Part shown: in pieces, positions 49,801 to 58,527 of the stretch | Numbering within the stretch: position 1 is the first letter of the stretch | How the letters are laid out: every line of letters begins with the position of its first letter | Assembly (NCBI GenBank): GCA_050084985.1 | Contig: JBITNC010000001.1 | Coordinates: forward strand, 25,978,001-26,042,000 | Direction of reading: 5' to 3' | Origin: Nageia nagi | Lineage: Eukaryota > Pinophyta | Length of the DNA stretch: 64,000 nucleotides | Translations under genes and position numbers: made by a program | Notes under the pieces: generated by a model | Told to the model about the DNA's origin: nothing | Seen by the model: the letters and a program-made list of their open reading frames with translations, nothing else | Databases searched by the model: none

Positions 49801-52800
49801 ATCATTCGCTACATGAGTAACACCAAATTCTTTGGCTTATAGTATAAAGTTTCTAACTTTGATGAGCTAGACGCATACACAAATTCAGATTGGGCAAGAA
49901 GCCTTGATGATTGGAAAAACACATCTAGTTATGGCTTCTTCTTTGGTGAATCATTAGTCTCATGGAGCAACAAGAAGCAACAAATAGTTGCTCTATCCAC
50001 CGTCGAAACAAAATATATGGCTGCCTCCTCTGCTTGCACTCAAGCCATTTGGATGGCGAGATTATTTGAAGATCTGGGTATGGAGATCTCCCAGTTTATC
50101 AAAATTCACTGTGACAATACTAGCACCATCGCTATGACAAAGAATCCAAAGTTTCATTGCAGGAGCAAGCGTATAGATATTCACCATCATTTCATGAGAG
50201 ATTTAGTTGAAGATGGATCTATTGAGTTCCAATATTGCAAGTCTAAGGATCAATTTTCAAACATCTTCATTAAACCATTGGGATAGACCGATTCCTTCAT
50301 CTTAGAGACAAAATCAGCATACGAACCATCGACATTATAGGGAAGAATGAAAGATTGTAGTTTTCCATGGTTTGTATTTTGTGACTTCATGTTGTTGCAT
50401 TTGACTCCACACTTTTCCCATGGCAACTTGAAACTTGTCTCAATGACCTGCAATACTTGCCATTAATGTGTTGCAGGCTTCTTGATAGAAGTTTAATGCT
50501 TCCTCAGTCCTTAACATTGTAGAACATGGCTGTCCATCTTGTCTGCAAGGCTGCATATAGATTCCCTGAGCAGATTGTCTTTTTGCCAAATTTTTTCTAT
50601 AGAGTGTCAAATACTCAACTTTTGTTCAACGCATGTATAAGCAATGTTGTCCTTCATTGTATTAAAAGAATTTTGAATCTTGTATTCATATTTTATTCAG
50701 TATTAGCAAGAAAAAATGCTCTGCAACTCTTCCTTGCATTCATGTTTTGTATTTCTCATTTTGTTGGGTCTGTAGTGATTAAAAATCACTCCCACGGTCT
50801 TACATATCAAGTCTGGAGCTAAACCAAGGTGATATTCACCATTCTGGTGGTATTTGCGCCTAGTGGGTATTTATATGTTTTTCATTTCGTGCACTAAAAT
50901 AGGAGATAATTGTTGTTGAGTCAAATTGCCTTGTTTCGAACTAGTTTGCTTTCAAGGCTGTAACTTTCATTTCAAACCTCCATTTCACAAGTGTTTCTTT
51001 TTGTGTTGGATGGTCCTTTCAAAGACCTTTTCAACCATATAAAATTCACCATATTATGTATGGAAATCGCCACCACCATCAATGATTTCCCATAGTGCAC
51101 TTACCTAGTTTTCCTCAGAAGCTATCCGTGAATACATTCACTTCCATCGAGTTTTCCACAATTATCTTGCTCCAGTCTTTGTGGGTATTCCACTTCTGGA
51201 AAGTAGACTTCTTCCGCTCTCCATCCATATATAAGACAATAACCTTTGAATACAAATCGCCACTTTGCCAAATTGTTCTTCTTTTGCCACTATCCGTACA
51301 GTCCTGTTTTGGCAACCCAGTGAGATTGACAATTCCTTTTGAGTTGATTTTTACTCCATTAGAATGTAGACTTCAATGCCTTTCGAACGGTATTATAACA
51401 TGACATACTTTGTCTTTGGTTATCTTTAGTGAAATTGCCACTCTTTGGCATCCAATTATGTAGTAGGACCGTCTTGGTGAGCAGACTGCAGCCTAGCGAC
51501 CTCAACTTCTGAAGCGAACCACTAGAGTTTTGCATATCAGATTAAGGCGTGTGAGTGCTCGTTGGAAATGTGTTTTTGATACCTTTCCAACTATATATAA
51601 TACTTTGATCAAGTTTACTTTGGCGAATTCTTCAAATTCGTTAGCCTATCTTTTATAAAGGCCGAACATCAGTTTTGCAGTCGCCAACAACTCCAACCTT
51701 AAATCGTTAGTTGGTATCAGAGCATTTGGCCTGCCGATTTCAAAATTTTCAATTGGTATCAAAGCCATTTGTTCTATTGGAACAAAAGAATGGAAACACA
51801 TTGCAACTACAGATTCCTATGTTCAGCAATGAACACTTTGAGTACTGGAGTATTCGAATGAGAATATTTCTGTTGTTATCTATCTGTCCAACAAGCAAAG
51901 CTCCAGTGTTTGGGTTATTATGAATGTTGCCCATCAACATGTTTCACAAGCTTGGATGGTACTTTTTGTTAAGATTACCATCTGCGATATAACTCTATGA
52001 AACTCAAAACAATAGAGATGTTCTATGATCTGTAACTACCAACAAGCAAAGCTCCAGTGTTTGGGTTATTATGAATGTTGCCAATCAACATATTCCACAA
52101 GCTTTGATGGTACTTTCTGTCAAGATTATTATATGTAATAGAACTTTATGAAACTTAAAAACAAGGGAGATGTACTTTGATCTACAGAATTGAAGGAGAA
52201 CATGTAAGCTCTAGAATATGATTCATGTCACTGAATGCGGAGTATGATTGACTTCCAAAGTTGAAAAAAGTTCATACACAAATAGATTCTCAAAGTCAGC
52301 CTTGTGCTGTCTCAGAAAATTGTTTTGTTTCATGCCATGAGCAAAGTTTCAAGGGGGAGCAGTGTAATGGGCACTCTGCACCCTAATGATTTATGAACAA
52401 TTAAAGCACTGGGAAGAAGTATCAGAGCTACTTTGTGTTCTTAGATCTCAATCAGTAGTAAAAAAGAATTTTTGAGTGGACTAATCGGAATATAATCTAA
52501 TTTCCTAAAATAGTTTTTGATCCATTTTAGGGGATACGGAATCTTTAGGAATTTTAAGAATGCATTGTCTCATTAAAAGATTGGTTTCATCTGGATTTGA
52601 CTTGGAATAGTTGGTAAGACCCACGAGTTTGAGTGAGATGGTCTGGGAAGTCAGACTAATGAAATCTCGGGACTTCAGTTTCATTCCAATTTCATATACC
52701 AAATATGATATTTTATCTTGTTTTCATGTGAGAATTTCAGACTTTAAGATTTGAAGTTGCAGGTTTGGTAACTCATTCTCATTTCTAGGGAATAAAATTT

Positions 52801-55800
52801 GCCCAATTGAACACAATTCCCTTTGTACTAATACCACAGAAGTTGCAGCTAAAAAAAATAGCTAATTTGGTAGCAAATATCTCTTTAGTATGTGAGTGGG
52901 AACTATTTTTATCGGGATTCTAACATGGTAATTTGATCATGATGTGTTGTATAAGGAGTTTGATGCAATCTTCATCCGTTAAACACACTGACCTCCTTCT
53001 TCTGTAACACGGTTATCTATTAATACCTTAAATGTTTTATTCTTTGTGATTACCATGGGCATTTACATTGGCTTCGAAGTGCGAGCTTGCCATAGCATCA
53101 TTAAAAAATGTCAGTCTATTTTAGGTCACAGCTAAGCAGGTGAATGATACTGCTTTGTCAGAACAAGGGAATTTTCACTATACTATATACCAATCATATA
53201 AGGTAAATTTTGAACCACCATAGGTTTCATAGAAACTGAACTTGTCAGGTAATTTTTAAACATTCTCATTAAGAGGTAGCTGTTTTACCAATTCTAACTC
53301 TAAGTGACAATGTTTGTAGCTTTTGGCTTTTAATGTCTGTCGGATTTGCTACAGTAGCATTTGACTTTGATATGCTTGGCAGTGTATCGAACCACTAAGT
53401 TTTTCTATTGAAACCGGCTTGTGGCTGTTGAAATATGGGTTGGAGGGGGTTGGATATTCATGAAATGGTTCAGCAATATAAAATTGAACTTCGTAAATTT
53501 TCAAATGTTATGTCTACCCACCGTTAGGCCATGCTTTGCCTTTTGTTTTCTTGCTGTTGTTTTGTGGTTTACTTGCTGAACATGTGGATAAGACTAAACA
53601 GCATATAGTCATGGATAAGGTTGAAGTTTTGGTTAGATGTGATAAATTCCAAGAACGAAGAATCAGAGAAGCTATTGAAATTAAACTTAACTCTAATAAT
53701 ACTAATAGAGAACAAGATATTGAGATTAGTAGGGCATAATTACCTATTATTGACCTAATTCACAAGCATAGAAAGAAAAATAATATGATACTAAAATAGC
53801 CATAACTTCTTTTATTTTAACTCAGTTTTTCATGTTTTTTACATCTTTGGAAAAATATTTTTATGTAAAACTTAACTATTTTATCTTTTTGTTATTTTAT
53901 AATGATAGAGGGCCAACATTGATGTTATAAAATTGGGTATTATAATCTCTACTTAAAGAAGAAGGTTCACTTTATTTTCTTCATTTAGTAATTCTGAAGA
54001 TGGATCCCATAGATTGGACTCGAAATGTCAATAATTCAAATTCATATGCAAGTCAACCTCAAACCACTAAAGAGGAAAATTGTTTTTGTTTATTGATTAG
54101 TTCCATGTGATGCTTATTCATAGTCTAATCTGTACTGAAATTTGGTTGAAACTCATCACTTTGCAACATTGAACTGGAGTGATGACAATCCTTCAACTGA
54201 ATACTTTGGTTATGGTAGTTGTACAACATGGTTCTATGTGATGCTTATCCATAGACTATCTGTACGAAAATTTTATCAAATCTCATCACTGTACAACATT
54301 GAACTTGAGTGATCACAACTCTTCAACCAAATGCTTTGGTTATGGTGGTTGTTACAAGAATGGTATCACTTGGTCAGTGTAGTTACCGGGAGGCATTAAT
54401 TGTACTTAAAACTTTTTAGATTGGTGATTAAAAACTTATTATGTTGATTGACAATCAAAATCTATGTTGTCAATAAGCAATTGGCACTAAACGTTTGGTA
54501 TTTCTTTTCCTCTTAATTAATTAATTTCAATTTTCTTCATATAATAGTATTTTTTTTGCAGTTTTGATGTATGGACAGAGCCATTATTAAAAATTCATGT
54601 TTACAATAATTTCCACTCCAATTGTTTCTTATTTGGCCCTTCCTTTTCCATTTTTCTTCTACAACTGAGGACTGAACTTCCCTAAAATGTTTAATCATTG
54701 GACATGTCAATGTGTCCTCTAGTCTTCAACCTATAGAACATTGTTCCAAGCAGTGTAAAAAAATGCCTTATATACATTCATTCGACTTTTAAAGCATTTT
54801 TGACTTTTTTTTCCTGTTTTCCCTGTACTTTTGATGATTTTAAAATTTGACCACGACACGTATATACTTGGTACCCGTTTTTTCAAACACCGATTCCAAA
54901 ACACAATTTTCAACAAGGGCTTTTAGTTTCATTTACAATAAATAGTTTTAGTTTCATTTATAATAAATAGTGCATTGATAACCCAATTTCTCCCCACCAA
55001 CCTTACATTGCAGTTTGCAAATACAGAACTGCAAATTCCATGGGCTCTGCAATTTTTAGTTTCATTTATAATAAATAGTATATTGATAACCCAATTTCTC
55101 CCCACCAACCTTACATTGCAGTTTGCAAATACAGAACTGCAAATTCCATGGGCTCTACAATTTGCTTATGCATAAGTTGTAGTGGAGTATATCTTATCTA
55201 GTTGTTTGATACTTTGAGCGCTGTTATTTCTTTGCCCAATCTTGTTTATTAGTCCAGCAATTCTTTTGGATGGGAGCAATCATTGTTTTATTTGTGCTTG
55301 ACCATGAGCTCTACGTATTATGCTATTAATGTTTCCAACATCTCCCAAGTCGCATGTAACTCAAAGAAATAAGTTACCCCATTATTGATCAAGTTCAATG
55401 AACAACAAAACCCTGTCAGAAATTCTCATTAATGAAACTCATTGCGCTCTTAATTTCTTTGGATAAAGGTTTTGCGACCATTTATTTTAAAATATTCATA
55501 GTAATCAGGAAACATCAACATCTAATTCCTTCACGGATGCTTAAAAGTATCTTCTAAATGTTTTTGAAATTCTTCAGGTGGAACTGCTTATCATGGGCTA
55601 AATTACACTTGTCTAGTCTGTTTTCCTTTGGTAGATACTTTGCTTTATGTACTTTTGAAATTCTTGTCGTGAAACTGGTTCTTATGGCTTATAATTAGAC
55701 TTGTCTATTGTGGTTGAGGATAAGAGTAAAAATTTGTTTCTACTACGAACAATCATGTGAATCAGGTGTGGATCTTGTATAATGACATGAATTATTTACT

Positions 55801-56959
55801 CTTGTGCTTGTCTTGTTCATGGGCATAACCATTTGTTATGAACCTAATGGTAATGAACGAAAAAGACAATAGACACAATATGCAAATATCATACAATAAT
55901 TGGAGAATAATAGAAGTACCATTGAAGCTAATGCCACTTCAAGTAAATCAACGACAAATTTGCAAAAACCCACTTTAGTGTGCACTGGAAAATAATTTTG
56001 TTCATGGGATCATTTCCATATGAGGAATGAAGGAAATTTTTAAATGAGGGGGGAACCTCCAAACATTCCAACGTTTCAGATTTGAGATATGCTTACGAGG
56101 TTGACATGTGCTGTTATTTGTAGCTAATAATTATTAATTATTTGTAATTAGTAATTACTAATCACTATGCTCAATGGCCTATTATCCATTTCTAAGGGAT
56201 TGAGCTCATCCTTTGAGCTCATTAAAATAGCCAATCTGGTTTGTGTGAAGTTTATGACACCATTCATGGAATACTTGTTTCTTCATCTATTCTGCATAAT
56301 GGGTGTTTTATTTGAAGCTTCTTTCTCATGATTATGAGTTTATAAGATGAGTGCTGTTGATTCTTCACTTTGTACCCATATTATCTAGACATAGTTTCCT
56401 CCAGTGGTGGTAATCCCACACTGTTAGAAAGTTGTGTATTTAGCACCATTTAAGGTGCCATATCTGAAAATATCTCAACACTTTGATTTGTCTTAATACA
56501 ACCTTGGGAAAATTATTTATCTTGTCTTTGTGTGAACTTGACTTCCAATTTCTAAGAATTTTTCTCCTTAACCACGTCTTTGACAGACCTTTCCATTTAC
56601 CTCCTTTCTTGCTTACACCTTACTTTTATATTTGTGTCCAATGGGATTTATTCGATGGTCTCCTGGGATAAAGATTGAGTTGGTTGAGTCACAAATTCTT
56701 AAAGGAGATTTTAAAACTTGTTCACAATTTTTTTGTATAATGTATTGTGCATCTGGTGCAAAAACATGAAACAAATACTCAAGGCATGATTTAGTTCATA
56801 CTCTATTACGATCTTTCTTGTGTACATCATTTACGTCATTCTAAATACTTTAGTTGAGTCTGCATAAAAAATAAGACTTTTTCTGGGCAGAAACGGAGTT
56901 TTTCATCAGAGGTGGATAAAGACAGTAGCAACCATGGAGAACAGGGCAAGGAAATGCTG
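37790..56959 (+). CDS. host gene, 5' part, five coding exons; likely mitochondrial protein
   Basis: Proposed join: 37790-37883, 39071-39146, 39295-39359, 39541-39626, 56891-56959. Lengths are 94, 76, 65, 86 and 69 (390 nt, 130 codons). Every junction is GT-AG and the frame runs through all exons without a stop. The N-terminus, MHTSVTRVVAKLSPLYGGLG then FRRLR, is rich in Arg, Ser and hydrophobics with no acidic residue, as in mitochondrial presequences. Exon 5 gives KRSFSSEVDKDSSNHGEQGK, and RSFSS resembles a presequence cleavage site before a polar mature start. The remaining exons are not found in the window and may lie beyond it. Intron 4 is 17.3 kb and holds nested retroelements. Identity unknown; a mitochondrial GrpE-type co-chaperone is one guess from the layout only. 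Exons 2-4 are less certain than 1 and 5; exon 4 also has a second open frame. Confidence 0.5.
39071..39146 (+). CDS. exon 2 (tentative)
   Basis: The acceptor TTGATGCCAG precedes it and the donor AAAAG|GTAGAC follows. The frame gives EWTLVMHDKGKEHLQAKETE. A competing donor, AAGG|GTAAGG, lies inside at about 39098 and would shorten the exon, so alternative splicing or a wrong call is possible. Confidence 0.4.
39295..39359 (+). CDS. exon 3 (tentative)
   Basis: The acceptor TTTTGTTTTCTCAG is strong. The donor is AATTT|GTACGT. The frame reads VVGNMLTRSQLLCDAVSQP. Confidence 0.45.
39541..39626 (+). CDS. exon 4 (tentative)
   Basis: The acceptor is ACTTTTTCAG and the donor GGGGAG|GTAAGG is strong. 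In the chained phase it reads RMSSQMFATLSTSATCMG then QSNLARDLGE. A second frame is also open (DELPDVRYLKHFSHLYG); it would need an acceptor four bases further on and another upstream phase. Confidence 0.5.
39897..41254 (+). repeat. Copia-2 left LTR
   Basis: 1358 bp, starting TGAAAGATTGTAATGTTCC. It aligns over its full length with 50348-51709. Both contain inner words such as TTTGGTGACCCAGTGAG / TTTGGCAACCCAGTGAG and CATCAGTTTTGCAGTCGCC. The 3' border is set by the PBS. ORFs in it (40147-40425, 40480-40674, and minus-strand 40990-40667) are not conserved in the other LTR as frames. Confidence 0.85.
41256..41268 (+). promoter_or_regulatory. Primer-binding site of Copia-2, initiator tRNA-Met type
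   Basis: Reads TCGGTATCAAAGC, which matches TTGGTATCAGAGC at the same place after the right LTR (51711). The right-hand version agrees with the plant iMet site. Confidence 0.75.
41331..41988 (+). pseudogene. Copia-2 gag, first part
   Basis: It begins MEQKNGNI, then FSGDHFEYWSIQMRMLF, the standard Copia gag start. It runs through several frameshifts and stops to VHGEALDDNWIVEKVLRSLS and LVELSKSLQAYEHRIKDM, UBN2-type capsid sequence. It ends at QGKLR(F), where the Gypsy LTR starts. The frame resumes at 47020 in register after the insertion. Dead. Confidence 0.85.
41989..42306 (+). repeat. chromovirus 5' LTR
   Basis: 318 bp, TGTTAGGTCCCTATACTA to GGTTCATAACA. A TATATATA word lies around 42150. 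It differs from 46702-47019 at eight sites by direct comparison. Confidence 0.97.
42309..42320 (+). promoter_or_regulatory. Primer-binding site, initiator tRNA-Met type
   Basis: TGGTATCAGAGC, two bases after the LTR end, exactly complementary to the 3' end of plant initiator tRNA-Met. Confidence 0.92.
42321..43592 (+). other. chromovirus leader
   Basis: About 1.27 kb without a convincing gene. ORFs 42308-42610 and 42540-42998 overlap each other in different frames and have no motif. At 43084-43310 a degenerate repeat of the form CACGTACC..GAGTATATAGAGAGGCC occurs about five times. Confidence 0.6.
43084..43310 (+). repeat. degenerate CACGTACC / GTATATAGAGAGGCC repeats
   Basis: Units start at about 43084, 43128, 43165, 43204 and 43284, with spacing of 37-80 bp. 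Each pairs an (A)CGTAC word with a GTATAT(A/T) word. The second, third and fifth units contain TATATAG. Confidence 0.65.
43593..44850 (+). pseudogene. chromovirus gag (to protease)
   Basis: Starts MPPKKIATPPRPPKG. A single frame runs from 43593 to about 44860 with one TAG at 43902. Capsid motifs include LPKIDMRKFDGKDPITWIFQ, QMEHFFDLHQVP and MEHIQQFQKLSLRV. The nucleocapsid knuckle is LCFNFDSKYNKGHKC, where the second Cys of CX2CX4HX4C is Asp. An acidic Glu run follows. Apart from the TAG, gag is nearly intact. Confidence 0.92.
44851..45186 (+). pseudogene. chromovirus protease
   Basis: The catalytic IDSG is present at 44848-44860 in the gag frame, but a frameshift follows within the next few bases. 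The rest of the domain (FIHSKIAKDLNCFI, VMVADGGTINCSG, DIVLGVQWLQSLG) lies in the frame of 44851-45186. A second shift near 45183 leads to RT. Retropepsin fold of the usual Gypsy type. Confidence 0.9.
45201..46055 (+). pseudogene. chromovirus RT N-terminus fused to integrase core by internal deletion
   Basis: One open frame. Residues about 1-140 hold the linker (KYPKVFDTPKGLPPNRDHDH) and the first RT block (RPYRYPYAQKSEIERMV, SPVVMVLKKEGAWRMCPDYR, ELNKLTIKDKLPIP). From LPIP the frame passes at once to SQRWEEVSMDFITGLPKS, the start of the integrase catalytic core. The core then has GVDRLTKYTHFCAL, SDRDPIFTGNFWTELF (second Asp) and SYHPQSDGQIEIVNKCLE (Glu). Catalytic Asp (MDFI), Asp and Glu of IN are all kept. 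RT YVDD, RNase H and the HHCC finger are absent. The normal polyprotein has several hundred residues between these points. Confidence 0.93.
46040..46671 (+). pseudogene. chromovirus integrase C-terminus and chromodomain
   Basis: A frameshift near 46036 leads to MTSFMVLYGYHPPS (GPF-side of IN) and QVLQLLKDNLTLAQNRMKQQ, then SFEVGDWVFF. A second shift at about 46270 leads to RLQPYKQMSLKQF, YYGPYKVLQKIG and VHPVFHVSCLKK. The chromodomain fills about 46510-46671: ELEVITESRIRKLRN, then SEYLIKWKNLPAEDSTWEDE. The aromatic residues Y, W and W of the fold are present. It ends at TGA 46669-46671. Chromodomains of these elements direct integration to marked chromatin. Confidence 0.93.
46688..46700 (+). 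promoter_or_regulatory. polypurine tract of the chromovirus
   Basis: GAAGGAGAGGGGC directly precedes the right LTR (46702), the expected place of the plus-strand primer. Confidence 0.85.
46702..47019 (+). repeat. chromovirus 3' LTR
   Basis: 318 bp, colinear with 41989-42306 with eight substitutions and no indel. Confidence 0.97.
47025..47320 (+). pseudogene. Copia-2 gag, second part (nucleocapsid)
   Basis: It continues gag from the Gypsy insertion with NDQPSTSSNSKT, Gly/Arg-rich pieces and a zinc knuckle HCDYCEKDGHMK, a TGA, then KCYKK. The CX2CX4HX4C spacing is kept, with one residue replaced by a stop. Confidence 0.83.
47321..47714 (+). pseudogene. Copia-2 protease
   Basis: WYLDSGCLNHMIRNK gives the catalytic DSGC motif intact (unlike Copia-1). 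VNFGDNNQVSIVGKG and the open frame 47453-47764 (MHDIVYVLGLKHTLLSIGQL) follow. A stop precedes VNFGD. Confidence 0.87.
47715..48420 (+). pseudogene. Copia-2 integrase
   Basis: The zinc part reads RLGHLNFNSL and FCERCIFGKQHRE. The core starts ELVHVDICGPM (catalytic Asp) and has HGIKRQYIASYTPHQDGVVE (catalytic Glu). The middle Asp of SD.GGEF is lost: the sequence reads CIARGVQFI. The frame shifts near 48230 and continues as LWGKAIHIVIYILNHCPTK. Non-functional. Confidence 0.87.
48421..50285 (+). pseudogene. Copia-2 reverse transcriptase and RNase H
   Basis: Fragments in order: IGIKWIYQVKYNVDGNIAKH, GLDYKKTFALVDLLETIRSL, YHMDVKSTFLDGAMEEVY, LKKAFYGLKQAPREWYF, FYMYIDDIIFMSNS (YIDD in place of YVDD), KFEMSDLGEM, then the connection (SLVGSLMYLTDTRLDIMF) and RNase H (AYTNSDWARSLDDWKNTSSY, VALSTVETKYMAASSACTQ, IHCDNTSTIAMTKNPKFH), ending FSNIFIKPLG at 50285. 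All motifs are in the right order, but at least eight stops interrupt them. Confidence 0.9.
50348..51709 (+). repeat. Copia-2 right LTR
   Basis: 1362 bp, preceded by the purine-rich AGGGAAGAA and starting TGAAAGATTGTAGTTTTCC. It matches 39897-41254. Unlike a terminal 3' LTR it is followed by a PBS. Confidence 0.85.
51711..51880 (+). pseudogene. second PBS and gag start of a Copia-2 copy
   Basis: TTGGTATCAGAGC (51711-51723) is followed by about 160 bp homologous to the gag start of Copia-2, including NGNTLQLQIPMFSNEHFEYW then SIRMRIFLL. The homology ends at about 51880. It is the start of an adjoining, truncated copy sharing the LTR. Confidence 0.8.
51888..52189 (+). repeat. 151-bp tandem duplication
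   Basis: CCAACAAGCAAAGCTCCAGT begins at 51888 and again at 52039. The two units stay similar to about 52189 with scattered substitutions. Confidence 0.85.
52341..52375 (+). other. possible polypurine tract and LTR start of another Copia element
   Basis: TTTCAAGGGGGAGCAG runs into TGTAATGGGCAC. AAGGGGGAG next to TG is typical for Copia 3' ends. No matching second LTR was seen in the window. Confidence 0.35.
52376..56890 (+). other. remainder of intron 4
   Basis: No coding elements identified beyond fortuitous ORFs (for example 53536-53739). It contains a 108-bp tandem duplication at 54946-55160 and less A/T-rich, unique-looking sequence typical of an intron. Confidence 0.45.
54921..55160 (+). 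repeat. 108-bp tandem duplication with a partial 25-bp unit
   Basis: TTTTAGTTTCATTTAYAATA plus AATAG occurs at 54921, 54946 and 55054. From 54946 the 108-bp unit is almost exactly doubled (only a few differences). 108 is a multiple of three, which explains the internally repeated plus-strand ORF 54975-55175. Confidence 0.92.
56891..56959 (+). CDS. exon 5
   Basis: The acceptor is TTTTTCTGGGCAG and the donor CTG|GTATCT. 69 bp in phase 0. The coding composition contrasts with the flanking intron. Confidence 0.52.
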
Positions 56960-57719
56960 GTATCTTCTTAACTTGTTATATGTAGCATTGTCAAAAGTAT
57001 CATATTATTAGACCTAGAATATGTTGGATTTTTGTGCACCATAATTATTTTTTGGAGTATTTACTCTTTTGATGTTGTCATTAGGGATTTCAACTTATAT
57101 TTGTTTCAAATTTTCAACTTGTAGGATTATTCAACATTCATTTTGTTTTTAGTAGAACTTAGGGTGGAGCAATTTATTGTCACGAGTAATACTTTCTATC
57201 GGACAGTGGAACTTAAATAAGCCAATAACCTGGTTGAATATCAAATGAGTCATTTGTTCTGTTTAGGGTATCCTAATTTGAATTCTGGAATTAATTAATG
57301 GATAATTCTCAATTATGTTAGGATGAAAATTTAATTAAAGATTTTAGATTCTGGAATTAAACAGCGCGGTTTGGTCTTAGGAGAACTTCAATCTCCTACA
57401 GGAGTTATTTATAAAGAATTGAAATACATTATTTTGACAAGTGCAAAATTCTCTCAAATGTGTATTGTTTCTCTATTCTGGAATACTTCCATCACATTTG
57501 CAGTCTATGTGGGATTGGTTACCCCAAAGGTCACTTTTCTTAGGTTTGCGAGAGTAAAACTCAGGGATTAGTTGAGATGTTTAAAGCTGCCACCAACACA
57601 AAAATCATTTATGGATCAAGGAATCAGAGTACTCATGTGGCTAGATAATATTGTTTCCAAAATGCTAAAATGAATGTTGCAGAAGCCGCACAAAGGAAAT
57701 TTAAAATAAAATAAAAATG

Positions 57720-58527
57720 GAGAGACTGTGGATACAAGGATTGGATCAACACAAATGCATACTCATGGATTTGTGCAAGGTTTTGGAAATCGACTCGTTA
57801 GGGCCCAATGTAGGTTCCACGCACCTTGAATCTGTCCCACTAGCCAACAACACAAATGATCTAGTGGAAAGAGCGTGAAGCTGTGGCAAAGACGATGAGC
57901 GATTGGATGAAGGTAGTTCTAGGAGAATGAGGTGAAGTCCCTAAGTTGAGCGACATAGAGGAGTCATTCCAAAATGTACAAGCCTAACTACAAACAATGA
58001 TTGCTATCACAATGCTATTCTAACCACTTCAAAAGATTTTCAGTCACTCTTTCATCGTCCTCACACAAGATTTACGAAATGTACCAAGTGAATTGAAACC
58101 ACACCAGATAGCAATAGAATCAACTAGATAACATCAACATTCATTGTCACACATAAGAGCGTATATTAATCAAACACAAGTACACCATATCAACAATTTT
58201 AAGAGAAGTTTTGAGTATTAGGAAATATGCAAAGTTCTTTAAAATTGTCAAAATGTTTGACCCCTTAATAAATGAGCCCTTAGAGGGTATAAATAGTTTT
58301 TCCGGTAACCCAAAGTGTTGCCCTAACCCTAATTACTTTTTTCAAGAAAAACAAATGAGGTCTAATAATAAATTGTCCCATGGCGTTACAAGTTCTCTTC
58401 CAATACTTGTGGGACAAATCCTCATCCATCACAAGATGGAGAATAAAATAATAATTAAAGTCTTTTGCTGAAATAAAATATTTTGCTGAAAATAAAATAA
58501 AATAAAACAAAATGAACAATGATGACA
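57720..58527. repeat. LTR-like region beside the minus-strand ORFs
   Basis: On the minus strand a TGTCATCATTG start at 58527 directly follows the end of the coding frame (FEDKVATLGPLSS) and the G-rich CTTGGGGCCAC, as at a 3' LTR border. The left limit is not defined. A canonical TATAAATAG lies on the plus strand at 58288-58296, which argues for a plus-strand LTR promoter instead. Orientation is thus open. Confidence 0.4.

Larger units (their letters stand above)
39897..51709 (+). mobile_element. Copia-2: Ty1/Copia element in intron 4, itself hosting a Gypsy insertion
   Basis: Sense-strand Copia element with long LTRs (39897-41254 and 50348-51709), iMet-type PBS at 41256, and gag, PR, IN, RT and RNase H in Copia order. 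The gag is interrupted by the Gypsy element 41989-47019. Without that insertion the element is about 6.8 kb. Coding regions have many stops. The LTRs differ far more from each other than those of the nested Gypsy, consistent with the order of insertion. Sequence beyond the right LTR continues into a second PBS and gag start (51711-51880), so a second partial copy is joined there. It lies in the same direction as the host gene. Confidence 0.9.

Noticed and set aside
53536-53739. 67-codon ORF in intron 4 as a possible exon
   Set aside because: No convincing splice sites in phase with exon 4 or exon 5, and no recognisable motif.
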